Assembly (NCBI RefSeq): GCF_026151205.1 | Contig: NC_087075.1 | Span: forward strand, 14,893,628 to 14,957,627 | Length of the DNA: 64,000 nt | From: Bolinopsis microptera | Lineage: Eukaryota; Ctenophora; Tentaculata; Lobata; Bolinopsidae | Reading direction: 5' to 3' | Shown here: piece after piece, positions 51,406 through 61,782 of the stretch | How positions within the stretch are numbered: the first letter of the stretch is position 1 | Layout: the number at the start of each line of letters is the position of its first letter | Position numbers and translations under genes: made by a program | The notes under the pieces: model-generated | The model's input: the letters and a program-made list of their open reading frames with translations, nothing else | Told to the model about the DNA's origin: nothing | Database searches by the model: none

Positions 51406-52721
51406 ACCTGGTCTACAGAGTCACAACGTGACCATAACTCACGTTATATTTACCTCTGAGTCAGTGGGTTGACGAGCTTGTTTTGAGCTTGTTTGACTGC
51501 CCCGTGCGTATTGTAGTGTAAAAGAATAGAGTATAGTTGTTAAGTTAGCTCAAGCTTTTATACACTTCTCATAAGTGTTGTTTTGAGAGACTGAAGTAAG
51601 TTGAACATACTGTGTAAAAACGCAAATGTAACTTTTCTTAATTTCAGTGTTAGTTTCAGCTGGCAATCTCCATGAGGCTGTAGGAACGCAGAAATACTCT
51701 CAATGTTTTTAACCACGTGCTATTTCTGACATTTTGAAATACGTTCAGATTCAGGCAAGATTATGGTCGCTATTTACAACAATCTGAATGACTTTGAGAG
51801 TAGGCATAGAATAATTCAATGGCTACTCTCAAACTACGAAGTGTAAAAATGTTGTGGTGTAAAAAATTACGACGACCACTAATTTACCACTAATTGGTTG
51901 TTATGTAAAAGAAGTGTTAACTGGAACGCTCCGAAGCAGAACATAATCGTTTAGCCTAATGACTTTTTGTGATCCACTACACATATCACGTGACTTTTTG
52001 TCACTCGTTTAGGAAAATGAGTTTAAGTTCTGTTTAAAACTGTGGAGCTAGATATATTTAAATGAAACTCTTTCAAATGAAGAACTTTAAAGAAGCTTTC
52101 TTTGTGTAGCACCACGCACGAACTTGCTTTCCACTAAGAAAGAACCTCTGATCTTATTCGAGACTTGCATCGCTCGTTTCATTGGAGCAGAAAATAGAGT
52201 ATATATACTTTGGGTGCACTTATTTGGAAATAAGTAATAACAGCGCTGAAATATAGCGTTCCTTATAAGCTCTCTGAGAAATTGCAACGATCAGTCGCAC
52301 TTCAATACCCACTATCTGTCGCATTGTCGCACTTCAATACCCACTATCTGTCGCATTGTTTCGCGTGGTCGGCAATGGGATGGTCCTCTAATTAATATCA
52401 TCACCATGGTGACGCCACAAAAACTCATAGCATTGTGAAAATGTTTTACATCACTGTTTTTTATAATGAGTAATTTGTGACATTTTATTTTTCAAGTTGT
52501 ATTACGTGTGACCCCATAGTGGCACTGCATTTCAGTACTTTGATATATTGCATGTAATAAAGTAAATTATACCATTGCACGTGCAACTCTCAACCTGAAC
52601 CCATTGGCTGGATCCCCTCACGTGACCTATCACGTGACCTATCATCTCTCTCCTGCCTACAGTCCGGCTGATTAATCAGACACACCTCAGCTATCCAATC
52701 AAGACCCTTCATTTCCATCAC
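51406..52721. other. Non-coding DNA, no gene seen
   Basis: Contains a perfect 32-bp tandem duplication (52295-52326 and 52327-52358, starting TCGCACTTCAATACCC) and two close CACGTGACCTATCA motifs near 52,618-52,645. Nothing else is recognised. Confidence 0.5.
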
Positions 52722-53334
52722 GTGCCATTTGCTGTGATGGAGATCCAATCAAATTGTGCAATTGTTCGCACGTGTATTGAGCGATATAGTGGTTTATGTT
52801 TGGACTGGTTTGGAGGAGATCCTTGTTAGCCAGATCTACCCCTTATATTCTGCTTTTATCTGGTTTTCTGGACGTGCAGATAAAAGATTATAATTCAGAT
52901 ATTCTGTGGTGTTTCGTGTAATGTGCTGCTGATGGAAGAAGTTTTTCATTTCACGATTTGTAAGGTCTGTTTGCTTGTGTTTGCTTGTGTTTGCTTTAGT
53001 GTATTAGTATAAGTGCTTGTGGTACGGATAGCGTTTTATCATTCATGGATATCGGCAACTTATCATCTTCAGACCACTATGTTAAATATCTGGGTAGAGA
53101 TAACCCCTGTTGTACTTTACCTGCTAAAGCTAGTAGTAGTACTTTACCTGCTAAAGCTAAAGTAGTACTGTAGTACTTTACCTAGTATCTCACATCAAAT
53201 GAGAGTCACTGATTGAAGATAAATATTTGTGGGCATAAACTGAAGTGCTAATGCGAATAAGGGATGTATCAAGAGTGAACAGTATGCAATAGATAATATT
53301 GTTCCCTAAGGGACTAGAACCTTTGTGTACAGGA
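52722..53334 (+). repeat. ~613-bp repeat, copy A
   Basis: First of three head-to-tail copies starting GTGCCATTTGCTGTGATGG and ending GAACCTTTGTGTACAGGA. It includes a 10-bp inverted repeat CTTTTATCTG/CAGATAAAAG (52853-52862 and 52877-52886), a short ATG frame, and a single copy of the motif that expands in copy C. Where B and C have a GTTACTGTAGTAACC-rich block, copy A has a duplicated CTTTACCTGCTAAAGCTA. Confidence 0.95.
53045..53173 (+). CDS. Short conserved ATG frame in copy A (possible first exon)
   Basis: Encodes 42 residues beginning MDIGNLSSSDHYVKYLGRDN. The first 28 codons are shared with copies B and C, with one N-to-S change in C; the tails differ (here ending in AKAKVVL). No known family is recognised. 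It could be the first exon of a host gene whose 5' region was triplicated, or a chance frame in a young duplication. Confidence 0.25.
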   Translation: MDIGNLSSSDHYVKYLGRDNPCCTLPAKASSSTLPAKAKVVL

Positions 53335-53956
53335 GTGCCATTTGCTGTGATGGAGATCCAATCAAATTGTGCAATTGTTCGCACGTGCATTGAGCGATAT
53401 AGTGGTTTATGTTTGGACTGGTTTGGAGGAGATCCTTGTTAGCCAGATCTACCCCTTATATTCTGCTTTTATCTGGTTTTCTGGACGTGCAGATAAAAGA
53501 TTATAATTCAGATATTCTGTGGTGTTTCGTGTAATGTGCTGCTGATGGAAGAAGTTTTTCATTTCACGATTTGTAAGGTCTGTTTGCTTGTGTTTGCTTG
53601 TGTTTGCTTTAGTGTATTAGTATAAGTGCTTGTGGTACGGATAGCGTTTTATCATTCATGGATATCGGCAACTTATCATCTTCAGACCACTATGTTAAAT
53701 ATCTGGGTAGAGATAACCCCTGTTGTACTTTACCTGCTAAAGTAGTAGTAATAACAAGAGTGTTACTGTAGTAACCATTGTGTTGCTATAGTAACCATAT
53801 ATTGAACTTGTTGTACTTTACCTGGTATCTCACATCATATAAGAGTCACTGATTGAAGATAAATATTTGTGGGCATAAACTGAAGTGCTAATGCGAATAA
53901 GGGATGTATCAAGAGTGAACAGTATGCAATAGATAATATTGTTCCCTAAGGGACTA
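53335..53956 (+). repeat. ~613-bp repeat, copy B, left part
   Basis: Nearly identical to copy A and cut at GGGACTA by the LINE insertion. The remainder (ACTAGAACCTTTGTGTACAG) resumes at 57353-57374. Contains a GTTACTGTAGTAACC/GTTGCTATAGTAACC block at 53745-53813. Confidence 0.95.
53658..53771 (+). CDS. Short conserved ATG frame in copy B
   Basis: 37 codons: the same 28-residue start as copy A, followed by VVVITRVLL and TAG. A GTAGTAG after codon 28 could serve as a splice donor, but no downstream exon is visible. Confidence 0.25.
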   Translation: MDIGNLSSSDHYVKYLGRDNPCCTLPAKVVVITRVLL

Positions 53957-56900
53957 CTTACTTTTACTTTGGGCGATCCTCAATCGAAATCCCATTCACT
54001 GTCTGCCTCCACACGTCTCGATCGCACATAACAGTTCGAAGGTCGTCTAACTGGAGCCCAGTGTCACGAGCTACTACGTCCAGGAAGGTGAGTGGTCTCC
54101 TTCCACGGCCCGATTGGGCAAGTCGCCAGGGGAGGATAGTGGAGATAACTTGGTCAGAAGCTCTCATGCAATGCCCAGCAAATCTGGAACGCCTCGACGC
54201 AACCACTGAGGCAATAGATGGAAGGTTGCCATAGATCTGCTTGAGAGTTGGATGCTTCTTCCACGAGATGTTCTTGGCCTTCATTAAAAGACGGGTGTAG
54301 CATCCGTTGAGGCGTTTCTCAAGCTGCTTGTTTATGGTCCATGTCTCTGATCCATAGAGCAATACTGGTTCGACACAGGCTCTAAAGAACTTGACTTTCA
54401 GTTGTTCGGAAATGCCAGAGGACCAGACTTTTTGCAGTTTAATACAGGCTGACCAGGCCATTCCTTTCCTTGTGTTGAAATCCTTTCTACTGTCCGCAAT
54501 GAAAGAGCCGAGGTATTTAAAGTCATCAACCTGTTTAATCTGGCGGCCTGAGATAGAATGTAAGTCGACAGTGTCAGGGATATTGATGGTCATGAACTCG
54601 GTCTTAGAAGCATTCATAGCAAGACCAACTTGTGCGGCTGCATTTTCAAGGTCTGTCAGCAGAAGTTGGACTTGCTCTATGGTGTCTGAAATTAAGGCCA
54701 AATCATCAGCAAAGTCAAGGTCTGTGATTTTGACCGCAGGCACTCTTCGGCTTTTCCTAGGCACGATGGTAAGACCGAATTCGTCACCCATGCAGCTTCT
54801 GAGGACATAGTCAAGGACGATGATGAAGAGAAAGGGTGCTAGAGTGTCCCCTTGAAGAACTCCAATAAGTGTCCTAAAAAAGTCAGTAAGGCCGTCGATG
54901 GTCTGGACACGAGAGAACGATGAGTCATAAAGAAGCCTGATAGCATCTACAAGTGGAGTAGGGATACCGTAGAGGGAGAGGATGTGGAAAAGGGCATCCC
55001 GGTTAATGCTGTCGAACGCTTTCGAAAAATCGACAAACACAATTGCGGCTGAACGATTTCCGATCTTGCATTCCTCGAGTATACGACGTAGGGCAAGGAC
55101 CTGTGGGAGTGTGGATCTTCCTCTACGGAAACCATTTTGGTTTGGCCGCAAGAGGGGATCAATGAATGGGTAGATCCGGTTGAGGATGAGCTTGTTAAAA
55201 ACTTTCGCTGCAACCGGTGCCAGTGAAATGCCACGGTAGTTTCCTGGATTAGTAAGATCACCCTTTTTGGGGATAGGAATAATAGAGGCCGTTTTCCAGG
55301 CTTGGGGGATCACACCATCCATGAGTGCTTTATTACAGAATCCGAGGAGGTTTTCACGTAGCTGGGGAAGCTTCCAGACTGAGGGAGGGATGCTATCTAG
55401 ACCGGGTGACTTGGAGGACTTGGCGGACTTCAGAACCGTGTCGAGTTCTGACATGCTGAAGGATGAGCAGCTGATGGGCAGGGTGTCAGAGACTCGCTGG
55501 TTGAAGAAGGGGAGGGTGAGGTCCGGCGGAGGCTGTTCTGTGCCTAGAAGGGACTTGAAGTGCTCGAACCAGATGTTGAGCCGTTCTTCGGTAGTGCCTC
55601 CTGGCACTTTGCAGTATGGCACAGTGTCGGAAGATGTTAGTTGCCTGATGATGTGCCAGGAACTGCGATGCCTGTGCTCAGGGTTAGTTTTCTCCAGCAG
55701 GTCAGTCTGTTGTCGAATGTGCTGTGAAGTAGCAGCATTATAGGCTTCGTCCAGTTGCTTCTTTGCGTCTTCAAGCTTTTCCTTGGACGAAAAAGAGGGG
55801 GAAATCCTGTGACTCAGGGACGCATCCTTTAGGATATTGCGATGGTGTGCAATATTAGGATCGTTGTAAGGATTTTCCCGTTTCCTCTTCCTCTTTTTTG
55901 GCAACACCTTAAGTGCTGTGCTTGTAACGCTTTTAACGAGCAGGTCGTAGTCGGACTCGAGCTCTGCTTCCTCTAGGAGTGCACTGTACCTGTTTTTCAC
56001 TTCCACTGCATACTGGTGTTTCATGTTGGAATCATGGATCAGTGGAGTCCAGTCAATGCTCCTAAGAGGGTCCCGTGCTGGAGTTTTGTTGACTCTGTAG
56101 CTGGCTTGAACAAAACATGTTACAATCCGGTGATCTGAACCGACAGTTTGCATGATGTTGTACGCTTGACAGTTCTTCACACTATTTGCCCACTTCTTCC
56201 GCCAGAGTACAAAGTCAATTTGATGCTTTGCTCTTTTGGGGTCTTCATAGGTCCAAATTTTATTAGCCGGTTTCTGGAAACAGCGGTTAGCAACTATCAG
56301 CTGGTGTTGGTCTACCAGATCCAGTAGTCGTTCACCGTTATCGTTGGTTGACATATGGTATGTGAAACCGTAGCTATTACTGAGCTTCGCGTTGAAATCA
56401 CCGCACACTGCTAGCATGTTGTGAGGAGGTACCTTAGAGATGATCCTGGTTAGAGCGTTGTAGAATGCAGTTTTTTCTTCAATATCACTGCAGTTAGTAG
56501 GAGCATAACATGAGAGGACTGTGAGGCGAGGATTCCCGTTTACATGGAGCAAGATGATTCTGCTATTAACTTTCTCTACAGATAGGAGAGATTTCTGAAT
56601 TCTAGGAGATAAAAGAAACCCAACACCACCAACCGATGCATTAACTGAATTCTTCGTAGCAGAAGCAGTGATGAGCTGATATGATAAGATGTTTTCAATT
56701 CTTAGGGATTCTTTGTGGTGTTGGCGATGCTCTTGCAAGGAGATAACATCATTATGATGCAGGAAGGCTGAGTGAGCTAACTCCTGTTTACGTGATACAG
56801 GGTTGAGAGTCCTACAGTTGAAGGTGCTAACCTGAAAAGGGGTTTTCCTACGAACTAAAAGGGTAGTAACAGGGTTGCTGCAACTATCAGGACCCACCCC

Positions 56901-57352
56901 TCCCGGGGGTTTTAGGGAGGGCCCGTCATACAGGGAGCTAGCTGCCACTGAGTAGTTAGGGGCTTGAACCCTAGTGCTGTTATCGTGTGTCATCATAAAA
57001 GTGAGGGGGGATTTTGTCTAATGGCTAGACATTGTTCCAGGCACGGCGCCACTGCAACCTGGATGTGACACTATAATCCAATACCCTCATCAGTAGGTAC
57101 AATCACGGGTGCAGGTCTTCATAAACCCGGCTTGTTATTCGAGGTATGTGCTCCTCTAGATCCGCCGTGTTTAGTTGACCCAGACAGTCGGATTCTTCAA
57201 TGACATGCCGGTCTAGCAGGGTCACCTCGTGCAGGATGTGGCTCTTCACCACGCACGGACGGTCTAAGCTCGATCTAGAGTCTAGACCGAGCCCTGGCCC
57301 ATATTACAGGACCTTGAAACGGATCAGTTCAAAATGAAACAGAACATGACCC
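53957..57352 (-). mobile_element. RTE-type LINE, apparently complete insertion
   Basis: Element of 3,396 bp on the minus strand, inserted in copy B of the 613-bp repeat. The flanking ACTA (53953-53956 and 57353-57356) appears once in the uninterrupted copies, so it is a 4-bp target duplication. The 5' leader (57352-56997) has no ORF1. After the stop codon only 7 bases remain before the junction (AAGTAAG as read on the minus strand), an extremely short 3' end typical of the RTE clade. The intact ORF and short clean flanks suggest a recent insertion. Whether the 5' end is complete cannot be judged from one copy. Confidence 0.85.
53964..56996 (-). CDS. LINE polyprotein: APE-type endonuclease and reverse transcriptase
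   Basis: 1010 residues. It nicks target DNA and copies the element RNA by target-primed reverse transcription. The endonuclease spans roughly residues 55-300, with the asparagine of TFNCRTL (60), LQEH (E89), GDFNA (199-203), QIDFVL (259-264) and SDHR (287-290). A lysine/arginine-rich stretch lies at 367-374. The reverse transcriptase covers about 560-835, with VDFSKAFD (655-662), GVLQGD (712-717) and the catalytic FADD (762-765). The C-terminal part contains YGSETWTINKQLEKRLNGCY, GHCMRASD and PWRLAQSGRGRRP, a layout shared by RTE-clade proteins that lack RNase H. All catalytic residues I can check are present and there is no stop or frameshift, so it may be active. The start used is the first of two adjacent methionines. 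Confidence 0.92.
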   Translation of the reverse strand: MMTHDNSTRVQAPNYSVAASSLYDGPSLKPPGGVGPDSCSNPVTTLLVRRKTPFQVSTFNCRTLNPVSRKQELAHSAFLHHNDVISLQEHRQHHKESLRIENILSYQLITASATKNSVNASVGGVGFLLSPRIQKSLLSVEKVNSRIILLHVNGNPRLTVLSCYAPTNCSDIEEKTAFYNALTRIISKVPPHNMLAVCGDFNAKLSNSYGFTYHMSTNDNGERLLDLVDQHQLIVANRCFQKPANKIWTYEDPKRAKHQIDFVLWRKKWANSVKNCQAYNIMQTVGSDHRIVTCFVQASYRVNKTPARDPLRSIDWTPLIHDSNMKHQYAVEVKNRYSALLEEAELESDYDLLVKSVTSTALKVLPKKRKRKRENPYNDPNIAHHRNILKDASLSHRISPSFSSKEKLEDAKKQLDEAYNAATSQHIRQQTDLLEKTNPEHRHRSSWHIIRQLTSSDTVPYCKVPGGTTEERLNIWFEHFKSLLGTEQPPPDLTLPFFNQRVSDTLPISCSSFSMSELDTVLKSAKSSKSPGLDSIPPSVWKLPQLRENLLGFCNKALMDGVIPQAWKTASIIPIPKKGDLTNPGNYRGISLAPVAAKVFNKLILNRIYPFIDPLLRPNQNGFRRGRSTLPQVLALRRILEECKIGNRSAAIVFVDFSKAFDSINRDALFHILSLYGIPTPLVDAIRLLYDSSFSRVQTIDGLTDFFRTLIGVLQGDTLAPFLFIIVLDYVLRSCMGDEFGLTIVPRKSRRVPAVKITDLDFADDLALISDTIEQVQLLLTDLENAAAQVGLAMNASKTEFMTINIPDTVDLHSISGRQIKQVDDFKYLGSFIADSRKDFNTRKGMAWSACIKLQKVWSSGISEQLKVKFFRACVEPVLLYGSETWTINKQLEKRLNGCYTRLLMKAKNISWKKHPTLKQIYGNLPSIASVVASRRSRFAGHCMRASDQVISTILPWRLAQSGRGRRPLTFLDVVARDTGLQLDDLRTVMCDRDVWRQTVNGISIEDRPK

Positions 57353-57374
57353 ACTAGAACCTTTGTGTACAGGA
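57353..57374 (+). repeat. ~613-bp repeat, copy B, right end after LINE
   Basis: ACTAGAACCTTTGTGTACAG plus two bases, matching the end of copies A and C. It supplies the second copy of the ACTA target duplication. Confidence 0.9.
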
Positions 57375-57698
57375 GTGCCATTTGCTGTGATGGAGATCCA
57401 ATCAAATTGTGCAATTGTTCGCACGTGCATTGAGCGATATAGTGGTTTATGTTTGGACTGGTTTGGAGGAGATCCTTGTTAGCCAGATCTACCCCTTATA
57501 TTCTGCTTTTATCTGGTTTTCTGGACGTGCAGATAAAAGATTATAATTCAGATATTCTGTGGTGTTTCGTGTAATGTGCTGCTGATGGAAGAAGTTTGTT
57601 CATTTCACGATTTGTTAGGTCTGTTTGCTTGTGTGTGCTTGTGTATGCTTTAGTGTATTAGTATTAGTGCTTGTGGAACGGATAGTGTTTTATCATTC

Positions 57699-57812
57699 AT
57701 GGATATCGGCAGCTTATCATCTTCAGACCACTATGTTAAATATCTGGGTAGAGATAACCCCTGTTGTACTTTACCTGCTAAAGTAGTAGTAATAACAAGA
57801 GTGTTACTGTAG
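57699..57812 (+). CDS. Short conserved ATG frame in copy C
   Basis: 37 codons; identical to the frame in copy B except for AAC to AGC (N5S). Copy C shows about ten base changes elsewhere in this part of the unit, so partial conservation is not strong proof of coding. Confidence 0.25.
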   Translation: MDIGSLSSSDHYVKYLGRDNPCCTLPAKVVVITRVLL

Positions 57813-57939
57813 TAACCATTGTGTTGCTATAGTAACCATATATTGAATTTGTTGTACTTTACCTGGTATCTCACATCATATAAGAGTCACTGATTGAAGA
57901 TAAATATTTGTGGGCATAAACTGAAGTGCTAATGCAAAT

Positions 57940-59021
57940 AAGGGATGTATCAAGAGTGAACAGTACAGTATGCAATAAGTGATCATATCAAGAGTGAACA
58001 GTACAGTATGCAATAAGTGATCATATCAAGAGTGAACAGTACAGTATGCAATAAGTGATCATATCAAGAGTGAACAGTACAGTATGCAATAAGTGATCAT
58101 ATCAAGAGTGAACAGTACAGTATGCAATAAGGGATGTATCAAGAGTGAACAGTACAGTATGCAATAAGGGATGTATCAAGAGTGAACAGTACATTATGCA
58201 ATAAGGGATGTATCAAGAGTGAACAGTACAGTATGCAATAAGGGATGTATCAAGAGTGAACAGTACAGTATGCAATAAGAGATGTATCAAGAGTGAACAG
58301 TACAGTATGCAATAAGGGATGTATCAAGAGTGAACAGTACAGTATGCAATAAGGGATGTATCAAGAGTGAACAGTACAGTATGCAATAAGGGATGTATCA
58401 AGAGTGTACAGTACAGTATGCAATAAGTGATCATATCAAGAGTGAACAGTACAGTATGCAATAAGTGATCATATCAAGAGTGAACAGTACAGTATGCAAT
58501 AAGTGATGTATCAAGAGTGAACAGTACAGTATGCAATAAGGGATGTATCAAGAGTGAACAGTACAGTATGCAATAAGTGATCGTATCAAGAGTGAACAGT
58601 ACAGTATGCAATAAGGGATGTATCAAGAGTGAACAGTACAGTATGCAATAAGGGATGTATCAAGAGTGTACAGTACAGTATGCAATAAGGGATGTATCAA
58701 GAGTGAACAGTACAGTATGCAATAAGGGATGTATCAAGAGTGAACAGTACAGTATGCAATAAGGGATGTATCAAGAGTGAACAGTACAGTATGCAATAAG
58801 GGATGTATCAAGAGTGAACAGTACAGTATGCAATAAGGGATGTATCAAGAGTGAACAGTACAGTATGCAATAAGGGATGTATCAAGAGTGAACAGTACAT
58901 TATGCAATAAGGGATGTATCAAGAGTGAACAGTACAGTATGCAATAAGTGATCATATCAAGAGTGAACAGTACAGTATGCAATAAGTGATCATATCAAGA
59001 GTGAACAGTACAGTATGCAAT
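57940..59021 (+). repeat. 37/38-bp minisatellite (29 units)
   Basis: Units read AAGGGATGTATCAAGAGTGA then ACAGTACAGTATGCAAT (37 bp), or carry GTGATCATATC in place of GGGATGTATC (38 bp). I count 20 of the first type and 9 of the second, which accounts exactly for the 1,082 bp. The 38-bp type clusters as four near the start, two plus one in the middle and two at the end. In A and B the motif occurs once and lacks one ACAGT step. Confidence 0.95.
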
Positions 59022-59216
59022 ATATATAATAATATTCCTTATCATATAACCAGTATCTGCGATAAGTTGTAGGAATTTCCTGTTTCTATTTGAGCAGTGG
59101 TTAACCTGGCAGCTAGCCAACAAACGTTTCAGTGTCTATACAGTTATCTACACGCCCTTATAATTTATAATAGATAATATTGTTCCCTAAGGGACTAGAA
59201 CCTTTGTGTACAGGAG

Positions 59217-60271
59217 TTTATCTGAGAAATTTGGTTTACATCTTAATTAATAAATCATGATAAATACAAGTTACAAGTTACAAGAAAATCTAAACAGTTT
59301 TAGAAAGTTTGGGCACGAGTCTTGTAAAACCCTGTTTACTCACTAGAGTTGCAAGAGTTACAAATTATAATTTTTGAATTATAATCATAATAGTCAAAAA
59401 AGTATCATTTCTCATACCTTATTTAATAATGATATTATAATTATATTAATTATATATATGATATTATAATTCAATAGAACAGAATTTAAAAAAGGGTTAC
59501 ATGGTTGTTACGTATTCTAGAATTAGATGAGAATTTGTAAACAACGGAAATGACGTCCTCGATAATAATCTTCCGAAATATCAGCTGATAATGAGATGTT
59601 CTGCTCCTTATCCTGCTCTACTCCTCATATATTAGTTTAATCAAGTGAACCGACCGTTCTTTAGATAACATACCTATTTCGTTTTTCTTGTTTTTCTTGT
59701 TTTGAATAAACTCAATCTAGAAAAACCTGTGGTTGACAAATAATCTCAACTCTCAGAAAATACGTATATAATTATACAATAATAACTTATTATCATGACG
59801 TCAACCGGATATAAAAGTTGTTTAACTTTTAATTTTGAGTAAAATAACGGACAACGGTGAATTGAAGAGCTAAAATGGCTCTTCAATATGAGAATAAGCA
59901 CTCACCAGGTATTGAGAACCTTGCATTTTCAACTTTGATCAAATATGGGCCGAATGAGTTGAAGCATAGAAATATCCCTAAAATATCTTCAGTAACACTG
60001 AAATAACCCACATACCCATGCTCCGAATCACCCGAATTGATCTCTGGGGAATGTCGTCTCACTCGAGGAGTTTGTAACAATCACGTACCGTAATGCTTGC
60101 GGAGTAGAGATACTTGTTTGATGCTACAATAACAAGTTTTGCTCGTTAAGCTATTGGGATGTTGATCAGATGACCGGTGATGTTGATTGCAGCTATCTTA
60201 TCATGGTTATTATTATTATTTACACATAAATATGGTACGTTATTTTACCTCTGTTCTTGTTGGCACGAAGT
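59217..60271. other. AT-rich DNA with one ambiguous exon-like stretch
   Basis: On the plus strand GGATATAAAAG (about 59,810) lies about 65 bases before an ATG at 59,875 that opens 42 codons (MALQYENKHSPGIENLAF...). On the minus strand a 65-codon frame (59883-60080) contains GPYLIKVENARFSIPG, followed by a good donor CCTGGTGAGT. The two overlap and at most one can be real. No family is recognised in either. Confidence 0.2.
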
Positions 60272-61455
60272 CTTCAGTGCCGCGCCGCTACAACACATTT
60301 CCCAATATCTTCAGTGCCACGCCGCTACAAAACATTTCCCAATATCTTCAGTACCACGCCGCTACAACACATTTCCCAATATCTTCAGTGCCACGCCTCT
60401 ACAACACATCTCCCAATATCTTAAGTGCCACGCCGCTAAAACACATTTCCCAATATCTTCAGTGCCACGCCTCTACAACACATTTCCCAATATCTTCAGT
60501 GCCACGCCGCTAAAACACATTTCCCAATATCTTCAGTGCCACGCCTCTTCAACACATTTCCCAATATCTTAAGTGCCACGCCGCTAAAACACATTTCCCA
60601 ATATCTTCAGTGCCACGCCTCTACAACACATTTCCCAATATCTTCAGTACCACGCCGCTACAACACATTTCCCAATATCTTCAGTGCCACGCCTCTACAA
60701 CACATCTCCCAATATCTTAAGTGCCACGCCGCTAAAACACATTTCCCAATATCTTCAGTGCCACGCCTCTACAACACATTTCCCAATATCTTCAGTGCCA
60801 CGCCGCTAAAACACATTTCCCAATATCTTCAGTGCCACGCCGCTACAACACATCTCCCAATATCTTCAGTGCCACGCCTCTTCAACACATTTCCCAATAT
60901 CTTCAGTGCCACGCCTCTACAACACATCTCCCAATATCTTAAGTGCCACGCCGCTAAAACACATTTCCCAATATCTTCAGTGCCACGCCTCTACAACACA
61001 TTTCCCAATATCTTCAGTGCCACGCCGCTAAAACACATTTCCCAATATCTTCAGTGCCACGCCGCTACAACACATCTCCCAATATCTTCAGTGCCACGCC
61101 TCTTCAACACATTTCCCAATATCTTCAGTGCCGCGCCGCTACAACACATTTCCCAATATCTTCAGTGCCGCGCCGCTACAACACATTTCCCAATATCTTC
61201 AGTGCCACGCCGCTAAAACACATTTCCCAATATCTTCAGTGCCGCGCCGCTACAACACATCTCCCAATATCTTCAGTGCCACGCCTCTTCAACACATTTC
61301 CCAATATCTTCAGTGCCGCGCCGCTACAACACATTTCCCAATATCTTCAGTGCCGCGCCGCTACAACACATTTCCCAATACCTTCAGTGCCGCGCCGCTA
61401 CAACACATCTCCCAATATCTTCAGTGCCACGCCGCTACAACACATTTCCCAATAT
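60272..61455 (+). repeat. 37-bp minisatellite (32 units)
   Basis: Exactly 32 units of 37 bp (1,184 bp), each beginning CTTCAGTGCC and ending CCCAATAT. Variants include CGCCGCTACAA, CGCCTCTACAA, CGCCGCTAAAA and CGCCTCTTCAA, with ACATTTCCC or ACATCTCCC. The order of variants shows repeated multi-unit blocks. Because 37 is one more than a multiple of three, the same 37-residue periodic peptide (YNTFPNIFSATPLQHISQYL...) is open in all three forward frames. I do not call a gene here. Confidence 0.95.
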
Positions 61456-61782
61456 CTTCAAGCCATATTTCTACAACCAAGAATGCTTTAATTATAATAG
61501 TGGTTAATGAGAGTTCTAGCAAGGCAATCATGGAGGTTCTACTCATAGTCAAGGTTCACTGCGACTATAATCTTTAGAAGACAGTGGAGGAAGTGGAGAG
61601 GGCGATATTTTAACCATTTCAACTACTTCCTGACATTCGTGGGAGCACTTCAGCAACATGAAACATTTAGCTGTAATGTAATGTAGTAACGTAGTAATAT
61701 TAAGCTTATATTTCAAGGCCCTTTCAAGGCTAACAGACAGATTTACAAGCGAACACGCTAATTGGGATGCAAGAATGTTAAT

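Larger units (their letters stand above)
57375..59216 (+). repeat. ~613-bp repeat, copy C, expanded to 1.84 kb
   Basis: Matches A and B up to AATAAGGGATGTATCAAGAG, then runs into the 29-unit array. About 150 bp not present in A or B (about 59,022-59,170) follow, before TAGATAATATTGTTCCCTAA and the usual end. The hairpin arms are at 57505-57514 and 57530-57539. Confidence 0.9.

Noticed and set aside
53964-56996. Plus-strand ORFs (for example 54391-54810 and 55267-55743)
   Set aside because: Shadows antisense to the LINE reading frame.
60177-61577. Several overlapping 100-226 aa frames over the 37-bp array
   Set aside because: They are frame-shifted readings of one repeat with no domain and no flanking exon support.
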